NCBI GenBank assembly: GCA_049644345.1
Contig: JBARRS010000045.1
Coordinates: 1-47,830, forward strand
Direction of reading: 5' to 3'
Source of the DNA: JBARRS01 sp049644345
GTDB taxonomy: Bacteria; Actinomycetota; Thermoleophilia; Gaiellales; Gaiellaceae
DNA length: 47,830 bases
Under the pieces are notes generated by a model that was not told the DNA's origin, did not search any database, and saw only the letters and a program-made list of their open reading frames with translations. Below, one piece after another: positions 8,705-16,273 of the stretch. Positions within the stretch are counted from its first letter, which is position 1. Each line of letters starts with the position of its first letter. The position numbers and the translations under genes are program-made.

Positions 8705-9099
8705 CCGGTCCGTCCTTCTCGGTAGTCCCCCACGATCGTGGTGAGCTCGAGCAGGTTGCCGAACGGATCGCGGCAGAAGAACCGGGGGCGATTCGGAATC
8801 GCGGTTGCGTCGTAGGGGGCGAAGCCGGCCTCTGCAAGCCGCCGCCGACAGCCGTCGAGATCGGCGGTCTCGAGACAGAAGTGCCGCTGGGCACGCGGGT
8901 CGGGCGGCACGGGATCGGGAAGGAAGTGAAGCTCGAGCTCTCCGTCGCCTGCCGCAAACCAGACCAGGCCTGCGCCTTGAAGCGAGTCTGGAACGGGCTT
9001 CTCCTCGAGGCCGAGCAGGCGACCGTAGAACGCGCGTACGTCCTCGTTCGCCCCTCTCGGGTAGGGCGTCGAGACGTGCTGGAGCCGGATGCTCGCCAT
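8701..9099 (-). CDS. VOC family protein (glyoxalase/dioxygenase fold)
   Basis: A 132-residue single-domain vicinal-oxygen-chelate protein. It starts at ATG 9099 with RLQHVSTPYPRG, runs through FYGRLLGLEE and QRHFCLETADL, and ends with FFCRDPFGNLLELTT, the last carrying the usual metal-ligand Glu. The likely metal ligands are His8, the His of the HFCLE segment and the C-terminal Glu. Small VOC proteins act as lyases, isomerases or resistance proteins; I cannot assign a substrate. Its stop overlaps the CTG start of lutA, so the two are probably translationally coupled. Confidence 0.85.
   Translation of the reverse strand: MASIRLQHVSTPYPRGANEDVRAFYGRLLGLEEKPVPDSLQGAGLVWFAAGDGELELHFLPDPVPPDPRAQRHFCLETADLDGCRRRLAEAGFAPYDATAIPNRPRFFCRDPFGNLLELTTIVGDYREGRTG
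8713..8717 (-). promoter_or_regulatory. Ribosome binding site supporting the lutA CTG start
   Basis: AAGGA on the minus strand (TCCTT on plus), eight bases before the CTG at 8704. No ATG, GTG or TTG in the lutA frame lies between this site and the conserved MKVQLF-type N-terminus, so it decides the start. Confidence 0.6.
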
Positions 9100-9111
9100 C
9101 GCCGCCGGACT

Positions 9112-10101
9112 CTACTTCGGCCGTGCCCGCGCGTCAGCCGGTCGCGAGCACGAGCTTTCCGAAATGCTCGCCCGCTTCCATGCGCTCGTGCGCGGCGGCC
9201 CCTCGTGGAGCGGCCGAACGCTGTCGATGACGGGTTTCCAGCTGCCACGCTCGACCGCTTCGAGCACACGGGCAAAGTCGCGGGGGCTTCCCATCGTCGT
9301 CCCGAGAAGCGCCTTCCACGCCAGGTAGAACGGCCGGATCTCGAGCTCGACGCTCTCGCTGCCCGTCGCCCCGAACACAACGCAGCGGCCGCCGTTCCGC
9401 AGGCAGCGAACCGACTCCTGCCACGTCGAGCCGACCGAGTCGATGACGACGTCGACCCCATTCCCGCCACTCAGCGCCCGCACCTCCTCCGGCCAGTCCG
9501 CAGACGTGTACTCGACGCCCGCCTCGGCACCGAGGTCCTGGGCGCGCCCGATCTTCTCGCGGCTCGACGAGGTGACGAACACCCGCGCGTCGCCCTGGTG
9601 CGCCAGCGAGACCGCGAACGTCGAGACGCCGCCCCCTGCGCCGAGCACGAGCACGGTCTCGCCCGCTTGGAGCCTGCCGACGCTGAAGAGCGCCCGGTAG
9701 GCGGTCAGCGCCGCAAGTGGAAATGCGGCCGCCTCCTCCCAGGAGAAGCGGCTCGGCTTCGGGTAGACGTTCGCCTCGGGAACCTTGACCAGCTCGGCGT
9801 AGGTGCCGTCGTCGGGGCCGCCGAGGATGCGGAAGTCACCGCTTGGCGCATCCTCGCCCTCGCCCCAGTCGAGGGCGGGCAGGATCACGACCTCCTCGCC
9901 CGTATCACGTCGGGTTCCCGCTCCGTCCGAACCCGGGATCAACGGCAGGGGAAAGGGGTAGACGCCCCTGCGCACTAAGAGGTCGCGTCGATTCACGGCG
10001 GCGGCCCGCAGCTCGACGACGACCTCGCCGGGGCTCGGCTGCGGATCATCGACCTGCTCGAAGCCGAGCACGCCCGCTTCTCGAACGACGACCGCGTTCA
10101 C
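9112..10101 (-). CDS. Zinc-type (quinone oxidoreductase-like) medium-chain dehydrogenase with probable C-terminal frameshift
   Basis: The 329-residue frame is a medium-chain dehydrogenase: GroES-like N-domain with VNRRDLLVRRG, then a Rossmann motif VLVLGAGGGVSTFA and DVVIDSVGSTW. It lacks the structural-zinc Cys cluster, so it resembles NADPH-quinone oxidoreductases or zinc-free enoyl reductases. After PLHEG near 9205 the frame turns into an Arg/Ser-rich tail and stops at 9112. In the other frame the expected family ending HERMEAGEHFGKLVLATG follows and stops at 9134. A one-base loss in the four-C run at 9199-9202 would explain this; it could be real or a sequencing error. The start is GTG 10101, 15 bases after livF. 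Confidence 0.85.
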   Translation of the reverse strand: MNAVVVREAGVLGFEQVDDPQPSPGEVVVELRAAAVNRRDLLVRRGVYPFPLPLIPGSDGAGTRRDTGEEVVILPALDWGEGEDAPSGDFRILGGPDDGTYAELVKVPEANVYPKPSRFSWEEAAAFPLAALTAYRALFSVGRLQAGETVLVLGAGGGVSTFAVSLAHQGDARVFVTSSSREKIGRAQDLGAEAGVEYTSADWPEEVRALSGGNGVDVVIDSVGSTWQESVRCLRNGGRCVVFGATGSESVELEIRPFYLAWKALLGTTMGSPRDFARVLEAVERGSWKPVIDSVRPLHEGPPRTSAWKRASISESSCSRPADARARPK

Positions 10102-10116
10102 GGCGCCACCGAGGCG

Positions 10117-10848
10117 CTAGGCCTCGGGTTGGGCGAGCGTCTCGACGCCCAGGTACCGGCGTTGCAGCTCGGAGCTCGCGGTCAGCGCCTCGGCGGTCGT
10201 CTCGGCGGCGATCTGCCCCGCGACCATCGCCAGCTGGCGCTCGGCGAGCGCCGCGGCAACCGCGAGGTTCTGCTCCACCACCAGGATCGCCAGCCCCTCT
10301 TGCTCGAGAGTCCGAAACGTCGCGATCAGGCTTTCGATCACCGTCGGCGCGAGGCCCTCGGAGGGCTCGTCCATGATCAGGAGCTTGGGGTTCGTGAGCA
10401 GCGCCCTGCCGATCGCCAGCATCTGCTGCTCGCCCCCGGACAACTGTGCGCCCCGGTGCTTCTTCCGCTCCGCGAGGCGGGGGAAGAGCTTGTAGACCCG
10501 GTTGGTCGTCCAGCCCCCGTCGCTGTTCCGGCCGGCCACGATCCGCAGGTGCTCGTCGACGGAGAGGGACGGGAAGAGCCGCCGCCCCTGGGGCACGTAG
10601 CCGATGCCCATCTGCGCGATCTTGTACGACGGTCGCCCGAGCAGCTCCTGGTCGCGGAACCGGATCGACCCGCTCGTAGACGGGGGCGAGAGCCCCATGA
10701 TCGCGGCGCACAGCGTCGTCTTGCCCATCCCGTTGCGGCCCACGATCGCGACGGGCTCGTCCCCGATCTCCAAGGAGACGCCGTGCAGGACGTGCGCCGG
10801 CCCGTAGAAGGCGTGAAGCCCCTCGATCTTGAGCAGCGGCGAGCTCAT
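10117..10848 (-). CDS. livF: Branched-chain amino-acid-type ABC transporter ATPase LivF
   Basis: A 243-residue ABC ATPase with Walker A GRNGMGKTT (37-45), Q-loop near YVPQGRRLFP, signature LSGGEQQ (136-142), Walker B LLIMDEPSEG (156-165) and H-loop region VVEQN. The YVPQGR...FPSLSV stretch and VVEQN, instead of a histidine H-loop, are typical of LivF. It powers, with LivG, the LivHM permease for branched-chain amino acids or related amides and acids. The ATG at 10848 overlaps the livG stop as ATGA. Confidence 0.95.
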   Translation of the reverse strand: MSSPLLKIEGLHAFYGPAHVLHGVSLEIGDEPVAIVGRNGMGKTTLCAAIMGLSPPSTSGSIRFRDQELLGRPSYKIAQMGIGYVPQGRRLFPSLSVDEHLRIVAGRNSDGGWTTNRVYKLFPRLAERKKHRGAQLSGGEQQMLAIGRALLTNPKLLIMDEPSEGLAPTVIESLIATFRTLEQEGLAILVVEQNLAVAAALAERQLAMVAGQIAAETTAEALTASSELQRRYLGVETLAQPEA

Positions 10849-11636
10849 TCCTCTTCGGTATACCGGCTCCCGAGGTAGAGGTCGTGGACGAGCTGGCTCG
10901 CGCGGATCTCGGCGGGCGTGCCCTCCATGATCACGCGTCCGTCGTGCATCATCGTCACCCGCTCGGCGACGCGCAGCGCGACCTCCATGTCGTGCTCGAT
11001 CAGGAGCAGCGTGATCTCTCGGTCGAGGGCGAGCAGGAGCTCGGTGATGAGATTGCGCTCACCTCTCGAGAGGCCGGACGCAGGCTCGTCGAGCATCAGG
11101 AGTCGCGGCCGCGAGACGAGCGCCATGGCCAGCGCTACTTGACGGTGCTCGCCGTGCGAGAGCGAGCCGACGAGCTCCGAGAGCTTGCCGTCGATCGCCA
11201 CGCGGCGGGCCGCATCGCGCGCCCGCGTGCGAAGGCTCCCGTCGCGCTTCGGCAACAGCACCGGCCGCAGGTGGCCTCCCTCGATGCCGAGGGCGGACAG
11301 GTAGATGTTGTCCTCGACGCTGAGGCCGGCGAAGAGGCGGGACTGCTGGTAGGTCCGCGCGAGCCCAAGCCTCGCGCGGATGCGCGCAGGCTCGAACGTC
11401 ACGTCCTCTCCGAAGAGGCCGATCGTGCCCGCGGTCGGGGAAAGGTCGCCGGAAATGACGTTGAAGAGTGTCGTCTTCCCCGCGCCGTTCGGCCCGAGGA
11501 CCGCGCGCCTCTCCCCTGGGGCGAGCTCGAGATCGACCTCCCGCACCGCGTGCAGGCCGCCGAAGCGCCGGCCGACCCCCCGCAGGAGGAGGGTCGGCTC
11601 GGCGCTCTCTTCGGCGTGCACTGGTGCTTCGGTCAC
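10845..11636 (-). CDS. livG: Branched-chain amino-acid-type ABC transporter ATPase LivG
   Basis: A 263-residue ABC ATPase with Walker A GPNGAGKTT (48-56), the LivG-typical LARTYQQSRLFAGLSV (Q-loop), an unusual signature LSHGEHRQ in place of the common LSYGQQR, Walker B LLMLDEPASGL and H-loop LLLIEHDMEV. The C-terminal stretch with VIMEGTPAEIRA is usual for LivG. The start is GTG 11636, four bases after the stop of the substrate-binding protein gene. It should form a heterodimer with LivF on the cytoplasmic face of LivHM. Confidence 0.95.
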   Translation of the reverse strand: MTEAPVHAEESAEPTLLLRGVGRRFGGLHAVREVDLELAPGERRAVLGPNGAGKTTLFNVISGDLSPTAGTIGLFGEDVTFEPARIRARLGLARTYQQSRLFAGLSVEDNIYLSALGIEGGHLRPVLLPKRDGSLRTRARDAARRVAIDGKLSELVGSLSHGEHRQVALAMALVSRPRLLMLDEPASGLSRGERNLITELLLALDREITLLLIEHDMEVALRVAERVTMMHDGRVIMEGTPAEIRASQLVHDLYLGSRYTEEE

Positions 11637-11639
11637 CGC

Positions 11640-13058
11640 CTACCCGATGATCTTCTTCGTGATCACGCCGTTCTTGACTTCTCTGATGTGCCCCACCCAG
11701 GGGAACTTGTGCTTCACGCACGGTGGCTGTTTGCGGCCGGGCGGCGGGCTCGTCTTCTTGAAGAAGCCGCCGAACGACTGGTCGACGTTCGGCACGTAGC
11801 CGACCACGAGAGCCGCAGGCTTGCCGCCGACCTTGACGATCTGCTGTGGGTACTGGTCTGTGATCGCCTGACGGTTCGAGTCCAGCTTGACCACACCGCC
11901 GTTACTGACCTGGTAGCCGGCCTTGAGCGCCCTGGGCAGGTCCGCCTGGAGCTTCGCCCCGACTGCGCCCTTCGACTTCGTCAGGCCGATGACCAGCGCA
12001 TGAGCGGCGTTGTAGTAGTTGTAGACGAAGCTATCCGTCACGTTGAACCCCGCCGGCCCGTACCACTTCTTCATGGTCGACTCGTACTGCCTCGCCTGCG
12101 GCGTCTTCAGCCCCGGCGCATTGCCGAAGCCGCCGTAGTACGAGCCGATCAGTCGCGGGGCGACATCGGCGAAGCCGCTCTGGAAGAAGAAGAACAGGTT
12201 GCCGATGAACTTTTTCGGGTTGACGCGGCCGTAGGCCTGCTCGTACGCCTTGAGCGACGGCCCTGTCCCCGTCCCGCCGACGACCCAGAAGTAGCCGTCG
12301 ACCTTGTTCGGCGACGGCAGCTGCCGGACGTATGGAGCGTAGTCGGTCGTGTTGAGCGGCGGAAAGACTCGCTTCACGATCTTGCCGCCGACCCCGCAGA
12401 AGTCGGCGATGAGACCGGCCGCCGACGTCCAGCCGAAGCTGTAGTCGTCCATGATGATGGCGGCCTTGCGCCAGTGGAGCTTCTTGTAGGCGATCACGCC
12501 GGCGCCCGCGTTCCACTGGGCGCCGTCCCCGTGGTAGCGGAAATCGTTCTTCGGCGCGATCTGGAGCGTCGGATCCTGCGATCCGGCGGTGCCGATGATG
12601 AACGTCTTCTTCGGGTGCTTTTGCGCGTAGTGCGCGATCGAGACCGCCTCGTCACCCGAGAGCGGGCCGATCATGACGTCCGCGTTGAGCTGCTCCATCA
12701 ACCGCTTGGTCTCGGAGATGGCGAGCGGAACTGTGTCGTTGCCGCAGCCGTAGCCGACGATCTTCACCGGATGGCCGGCGACCTTGATCCCGGTCATGCC
12801 GGCTGAAGGCTTCTTTCGACTGACCGGCTTGCCGCCCGCATACTGAGCGAGCGCCGCCTGAGCGCCGCCGATGTCGAGCTGGTAAGCGGTCCCGAAGGCG
12901 CCCTTGCAGTCGGTCATGATGGCAAGCTTGATCACGCTCGGCGATGCGGCAAGCGAGCTCGCAGCAATGGCCGCGGCCGCCGCCGCAAGAGCGGCAAGGG
13001 GAAGCAGCAGCTTCCAAGGAAGGAGCAGCTTCCATTTCCGAACTTTCTCTCGACTCAT
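11640..13058 (-). CDS. ABC transporter periplasmic-binding protein, LivK-like
   Basis: A 472-residue binding protein of the Leu/Ile/Val-binding family (type I periplasmic fold). A signal peptide is clear: basic residues up to about 16, then a long Leu/Ala-rich stretch to about 38, without a lipobox cysteine. The mature part has IKLAIMTDCKGAFG at its start and GPLSGDEAVSIAHYA, as in family members, plus a Lys/Pro-rich C-terminus. The ligand may be an amino acid, amide or short organic acid. It starts at ATG 13058 behind a strong AGGAGGG (plus 13066-13072), 88 bases after livM, so it can be translated at a higher level than the permease genes. Confidence 0.93.
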   Translation of the reverse strand: MSREKVRKWKLLLPWKLLLPLAALAAAAAAIAASSLAASPSVIKLAIMTDCKGAFGTAYQLDIGGAQAALAQYAGGKPVSRKKPSAGMTGIKVAGHPVKIVGYGCGNDTVPLAISETKRLMEQLNADVMIGPLSGDEAVSIAHYAQKHPKKTFIIGTAGSQDPTLQIAPKNDFRYHGDGAQWNAGAGVIAYKKLHWRKAAIIMDDYSFGWTSAAGLIADFCGVGGKIVKRVFPPLNTTDYAPYVRQLPSPNKVDGYFWVVGGTGTGPSLKAYEQAYGRVNPKKFIGNLFFFFQSGFADVAPRLIGSYYGGFGNAPGLKTPQARQYESTMKKWYGPAGFNVTDSFVYNYYNAAHALVIGLTKSKGAVGAKLQADLPRALKAGYQVSNGGVVKLDSNRQAITDQYPQQIVKVGGKPAALVVGYVPNVDQSFGGFFKKTSPPPGRKQPPCVKHKFPWVGHIREVKNGVITKKIIG

Positions 13059-13146
13059 GCTCTAGCCCTCCTGATGGATGGTTCGCCTGTCTGCGTACTG
13101 GGCAACTGCGAGACGGTTCGAGGGTGCCTGACCGAGCCTCCTTTCT
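13059..13146 (-). other. Intergenic spacer livM to binding-protein gene
   Basis: This 88-base spacer holds the strong AGGAGGG ribosome binding site of the binding-protein gene (plus 13066-13072). A second AAAGGAGG lies directly after the livM stop with no plausible start codon close behind it. I see no convincing hairpin or sigma-70 promoter. Confidence 0.5.
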
Positions 13147-14214
13147 CTACGCATGCGGCCGTGCCGCGCCGGCCGCCGCCGCCGCACGCTTCGCTGAGCT
13201 CCCTCGGTAACGGACCAGGTTCCAGAGCCGGTCCCACAGCCCCATCAGCCCGTCCGGGGAGACGATGACGACAAGCAGGAAGATGACGCCGACATAGGTG
13301 GCGAAGTGGGCCGCGTCGAGCCCGAGGTTGCTGAAGAACTGATTGTTGAGGAATCCGAACCCGCGGACGTAGTTGTTGATGACGACGAAGGCGAAGGCAC
13401 CGAGCCATGCGCCCTCGATGCGGCCGAGGCCGCCGATGACCGCGACGATCAGCAGGTCGACGGTTGCGCTGAGGCTGACGTGGTCCGGGGCGACGACCCC
13501 GTTCCACCATCCGAAGAGGATGCCGGCCAGCGAAGCGATGAACGCCGCGAAGGTAAACGCCAACGTCCGGTGGAGCGGCACGTTGTAGCCGAGCGAGCTC
13601 ATCCGTACCGGGTCGTCGCGGACACCCTTGAGCGCGATGCCGAACGGGGTGCGCCCGAGGTACCGGATCGCGGCGTACACGGCGGCGGCGGTGATGAGAG
13701 CGATGTAGTAGAGCCGGTAGGGGTGAGCAACCGGATTGCCGACGATCCCGGGGGTGTAGTCCTGAAGCCCGGATACGCCGGAGAACCCACCTAGAAGGGG
13801 AGTTTGACCGACGAAGTAGAACACGATCACCGCATATGTGAGCGTGATCATCAAGAAGTAGATTCCCGTGCTTCGGCTCGCGACCGCTCCGAAGATGAGG
13901 CCGAGAGCAGTCGTGATCGCGATCGCCAGCACGACGGCGAGCCAAGGGTGCAAGCCGAGGTGGAGGCCCTTGACTTGGCCCCTGCCGACCAAGTTGCCGA
14001 GCGAGAACGCGGCGATGCCGTACAGAGCCGTCTGGGCGAGCGAGACCATGCCACCGTACGCAGACAGGAAGATGAGGCTGGCCGCTGCGATGCCGAGCCA
14101 GAAGGTCTGCGTCAAGATCGTCTGGGTGAAGTAGCTGTGGAAGATGAGGGGGCCGAGGGCTATGAGGACCAGCCCGATCCCGCCGACGGCTCGCTCGGCG
14201 AGCGGTTTGCTCAC
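13147..14214 (-). CDS. livM: Branched-chain amino-acid-type ABC permease LivM
   Basis: The start is GTG at 14214, overlapping the livH stop (GTGA), giving 355 residues; the longer open frame upstream reads through livH out of frame. About eight to ten hydrophobic segments are seen, with the LivM-typical AASLIFLSAYGGMVSLAQTA segment, GAVASRSTGIYFLMITL and the coupling motif RTPFGIALKGVRDDPVRMSS. The C-terminus is Ala/Lys-rich. It forms the membrane channel with LivH. Transcription is with livH; the stop at 13147 is followed by the 88-base spacer. Confidence 0.94.
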   Translation of the reverse strand: MSKPLAERAVGGIGLVLIALGPLIFHSYFTQTILTQTFWLGIAAASLIFLSAYGGMVSLAQTALYGIAAFSLGNLVGRGQVKGLHLGLHPWLAVVLAIAITTALGLIFGAVASRSTGIYFLMITLTYAVIVFYFVGQTPLLGGFSGVSGLQDYTPGIVGNPVAHPYRLYYIALITAAAVYAAIRYLGRTPFGIALKGVRDDPVRMSSLGYNVPLHRTLAFTFAAFIASLAGILFGWWNGVVAPDHVSLSATVDLLIVAVIGGLGRIEGAWLGAFAFVVINNYVRGFGFLNNQFFSNLGLDAAHFATYVGVIFLLVVIVSPDGLMGLWDRLWNLVRYRGSSAKRAAAAAGAARPHA

Positions 14215-15290
14215 GAGCCTGCTCCCGGTCTCCCGAAGATCCCGTGCGGCCGAAACGCAAGCACGAGCGCCAGGAGACCGAACGTGAACACGATCGAGTA
14301 CTGCCCGCAGCAGTTGTTGCCCGTCGTCGGAAGGTACGCGGCCGAGAAGTTGAATACGACGCCGTACAGCAGCGACCCGGCGATGGTGCCGAAGATCGAG
14401 CCCATCCCGCCGACGATCACGACCACGAGCGAGTACAGGAGCCACTGGCCGTCCACACCCGTCGAGACTCCAGCCTGCGAGGCGTAGACGGCGCCCCCTA
14501 AGGCCGCGAGCGCTGCACCCACGACGAAGGCGAGCGCGAACGTTTTCTGGATGTTCAGGCCGAGCGCCGAGGTCATCTGCTGGTCGTCGACGCCGGCGCG
14601 GATGACCATGCCGGTGCGAGTGCGATAGAGCCAGAGCCAGAGCGCGGCGCCGACCCCAACGCCCAGCGCGAGGACGGTCAGGCGGGCGAGCGAGTAGCTG
14701 ACGCCTGCGATGTGAAGGTTTACGAGGCGGTCGATGTAGCCGGGCCAGGAGTTGCTCTCGCTGACACCCTCGTGGAAGTGCGCGATGATCTGATCGGCGA
14801 CGATCACGGAGATGGCAATTGTGATCAGAGCCTGTCGCAGGTCCTGTCCCATGTTCCAGCGCAGGAAGACCTGCTGGGTGACGAGACCGATGAGCGACAG
14901 CGCAGCGGCTGCGACGATCGCCGGCACGATCCACCTCCACGTGTTGATCGAGGAGCTCGGGACGTAGAGATAGCCGCCGTGCGCCATCCACTGCTGCATG
15001 TCGTAGGCGATGTAGCCGCCCAGGAGGACGAAGGAGCCATGCGCCATGTTCACGACGCGCATCAAGCCGAAAATCAGCGAGAAGCCGCTCGCGACGATGA
15101 ACAGGAGGGCGGCGAGCGTGACGCTGTCGAGCAGCGTGACCAAGAAGCTGCTCGGGCTGTGGATGGCCGGCCCGAAATTGGTCTTCGGCGCCCAGAACAG
15201 CACCCAGACGAGCGCGAACGCGGCGGCGGCCACGGTGACCGCGAGCGGGATCCGGCGCAGGGCGCGCCGGTCGACCACCGGCCGCTTCAT
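14211..15290 (-). CDS. livH: Branched-chain amino-acid-type ABC permease LivH
   Basis: 359 residues from ATG 15290. The protein begins with a basic segment and a long hydrophobic helix, then LivH-typical FSLIFGLMRVVNMAHGSFVL, the coupling segment LYRTRTGMVIRAGVDDQQM and VVVIVGGMGSIFGTIAGSLL. About eight membrane segments are expected. It pairs with LivM. The ATG has no good ribosome binding site of its own but overlaps the stop of a nine-codon reading frame with a good one, so initiation may be coupled to it. A start at 15368 would extend the N-terminus by 26 unlikely residues. Confidence 0.92.
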   Translation of the reverse strand: MKRPVVDRRALRRIPLAVTVAAAAFALVWVLFWAPKTNFGPAIHSPSSFLVTLLDSVTLAALLFIVASGFSLIFGLMRVVNMAHGSFVLLGGYIAYDMQQWMAHGGYLYVPSSSINTWRWIVPAIVAAAALSLIGLVTQQVFLRWNMGQDLRQALITIAISVIVADQIIAHFHEGVSESNSWPGYIDRLVNLHIAGVSYSLARLTVLALGVGVGAALWLWLYRTRTGMVIRAGVDDQQMTSALGLNIQKTFALAFVVGAALAALGGAVYASQAGVSTGVDGQWLLYSLVVVIVGGMGSIFGTIAGSLLYGVVFNFSAAYLPTTGNNCCGQYSIVFTFGLLALVLAFRPHGIFGRPGAGS

Positions 15291-15316
15291 GGCCCAATCA
15301 CGGCTAACGCCGACAT
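15287..15316 (-). CDS. Possible nine-residue leader peptide upstream of livH
   Basis: ATG at 15316 opens MSALAVIGP and stops with a TGA that overlaps the livH ATG (ATGA). GAGGA lies six bases upstream (plus 15323-15327). The peptide contains one Leu, one Val and one Ile; the Leu codon is TTA, which is very rare in this GC-rich window. Coupled translation into livH, which lacks its own ribosome binding site, is plausible; control by branched-chain aminoacyl-tRNA supply is speculation. Confidence 0.35.
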   Translation of the reverse strand: MSALAVIGP

Positions 15317-15421
15317 TTCCCGTCCTCAAAGCCGACGACGACCACCCGAACGAGGTAGCGAAGGACACCCTTTCGCAACCTGACCGGTCCCGGTCTCGGA
15401 TGGACCCATCCTGGTTTTGGG

Positions 15422-15450
15422 ACGCTAACAGGGAGCTATTGGCGGTTCAA
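15422..15450 (-). promoter_or_regulatory. Candidate promoter of the liv-lut unit
   Basis: On the minus strand TTGAAC (15450-15445), 17 bases, then TAGCGT (15427-15422). The -35 is fair and the -10 keeps only the TANNNT form. It lies about 110 bases before the leader peptide, inside the 207-base gap between ridA and livH, the longest gene-free stretch in the window. The rest of the gap shows no other strong signal. Confidence 0.35.
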
Positions 15451-15497
15451 CAGGGTTCAGACGGCCCCTAGAGGCGGCAAACCCCGTTACGCCGGGC

Positions 15498-15893
15498 TCA
15501 GCCGGCCGGGAGGACGGCGACCGCCTCCACCTCGATCTTGGCGCCCGGGATCGCCAGACGGCTGACCTCGACGAGCGTGCTCGCCGGCCGGGCCTCACCG
15601 AAGAACTCCTGCCGAACCGGGTTGATCTTCGGCCGATCTTCGACGCTCGTGAGGTAGACGGTTACCTTCGCGACGTCGGCGAAGCTTGCACCGGCCGCGG
15701 TGAGCACCGCCTCGATGTTCCGAAACACCTGCCTTGCCTGCGCGACGACGTCGCCGCCGCCGACGAGCAGCCCCTCCGCATCGACAGGTACGCAGCCGGA
15801 GATGAACACGAGGTCGCCGGCGCGCACCGCGTGCGCATAGTGGCTGATCGGCTCCGGCTGTCCGGCTACGCGGATCTCTTCGCGGACGCCCAC
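15498..15893 (-). CDS. RidA family protein (reactive enamine/imine deaminase type)
   Basis: A 131-residue single-domain Rid protein. AVRAGDLVFISGCVP, FRNIEAVLTAAGASFADVAKVTVYL and the C-terminal RPASTLVEVSRLAIPGAKIEVE are family landmarks; the Arg of RPAST is at the position of the substrate-carboxylate-binding arginine. Rid proteins hydrolyse reactive 2-aminoacrylate-type imines, and related subfamilies occur in pathways for pyrimidine and aromatic ring breakdown. The start is GTG 15893, only 23 bases from the divergent cupin gene. Its place beside a Mo-hydroxylase locus suggests handling of an imine intermediate. Confidence 0.92.
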   Translation of the reverse strand: MGVREEIRVAGQPEPISHYAHAVRAGDLVFISGCVPVDAEGLLVGGGDVVAQARQVFRNIEAVLTAAGASFADVAKVTVYLTSVEDRPKINPVRQEFFGEARPASTLVEVSRLAIPGAKIEVEAVAVLPAG

Positions 15894-15902
15894 GAGGAGG
15901 AC

Positions 15903-15909
15903 GATAATC
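15903..15909. promoter_or_regulatory. Overlapping divergent -10 elements between ridA and cupin genes
   Basis: GATAAT on plus (15903-15908) matches the -10 consensus in five of six positions and lies eight bases before the cupin GTG at 15917, which fits a leaderless transcript. Read on the minus strand the same bases give GATTAT (15909-15904), ten bases before the ridA GTG. No good -35 is seen on either side. Confidence 0.45.
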
Positions 15910-15916
15910 GCAGTCC

Positions 15917-16264
15917 GTGGAGCCGGAGTTCATCCGCTTCGACGACGTCGTCTCCTTCGAGCTCGCCGAGGGCGTGAGCGGGCGACCGCTTTTCGGCGAG
16001 AAGGCGATGATCAACCTGATCGAGTTCGAGCCGGGAGCCGTCGTGCCACTCCACAGCCACCCGCACGAACAGCTGGGCATCGTGCTGCGCGGCGTCCAGG
16101 TGCTGGTCGTGGACGGCATCGAGCACCCGCTCGGGCCGATGGAGGGTTATGTCCTGCCGGGCGGCGTCGAGCACAGTGCGCGCTGCGGGCCGGAGGGGGC
16201 AACCGTCGTCGACGTCTTCCACCCCGTCCGTGAGGACTACCGCGAGCGGGCGGCGGCTCGCTGA
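15917..16264 (+). CDS. Small cupin-domain protein, copy 1
   Basis: A 115-residue cupin with first motif HSHPHEQLGIVLRG (metal ligands His46, His48 and Glu51) and second motif with GYVLPGGVEHSARC (His86). One beta-barrel is complete. Such proteins may be isomerases, lyases, dioxygenases or simple binding proteins; the substrate is unknown. The start is GTG 15917, eight bases after GATAAT, so the mRNA may be leaderless. It is divergent from ridA and convergent, nine bases apart, with the alcohol dehydrogenase gene. Another cupin lies in the Mo-hydroxylase operon at 25972. Confidence 0.87.
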   Translation: MEPEFIRFDDVVSFELAEGVSGRPLFGEKAMINLIEFEPGAVVPLHSHPHEQLGIVLRGVQVLVVDGIEHPLGPMEGYVLPGGVEHSARCGPEGATVVDVFHPVREDYRERAAAR

Positions 16265-16273
16265 CGACCGTTG

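Noticed and set aside
10884..12806. A 640-codon plus-strand frame opposite the livG and binding-protein genes
   Set aside because: Antisense shadow; both minus genes have complete motifs and ribosome binding sites.
13147..15297. A 716-codon minus frame suggesting a LivHM fusion
   Set aside because: Its first half is out of frame with livH; livM begins at GTG 14214.
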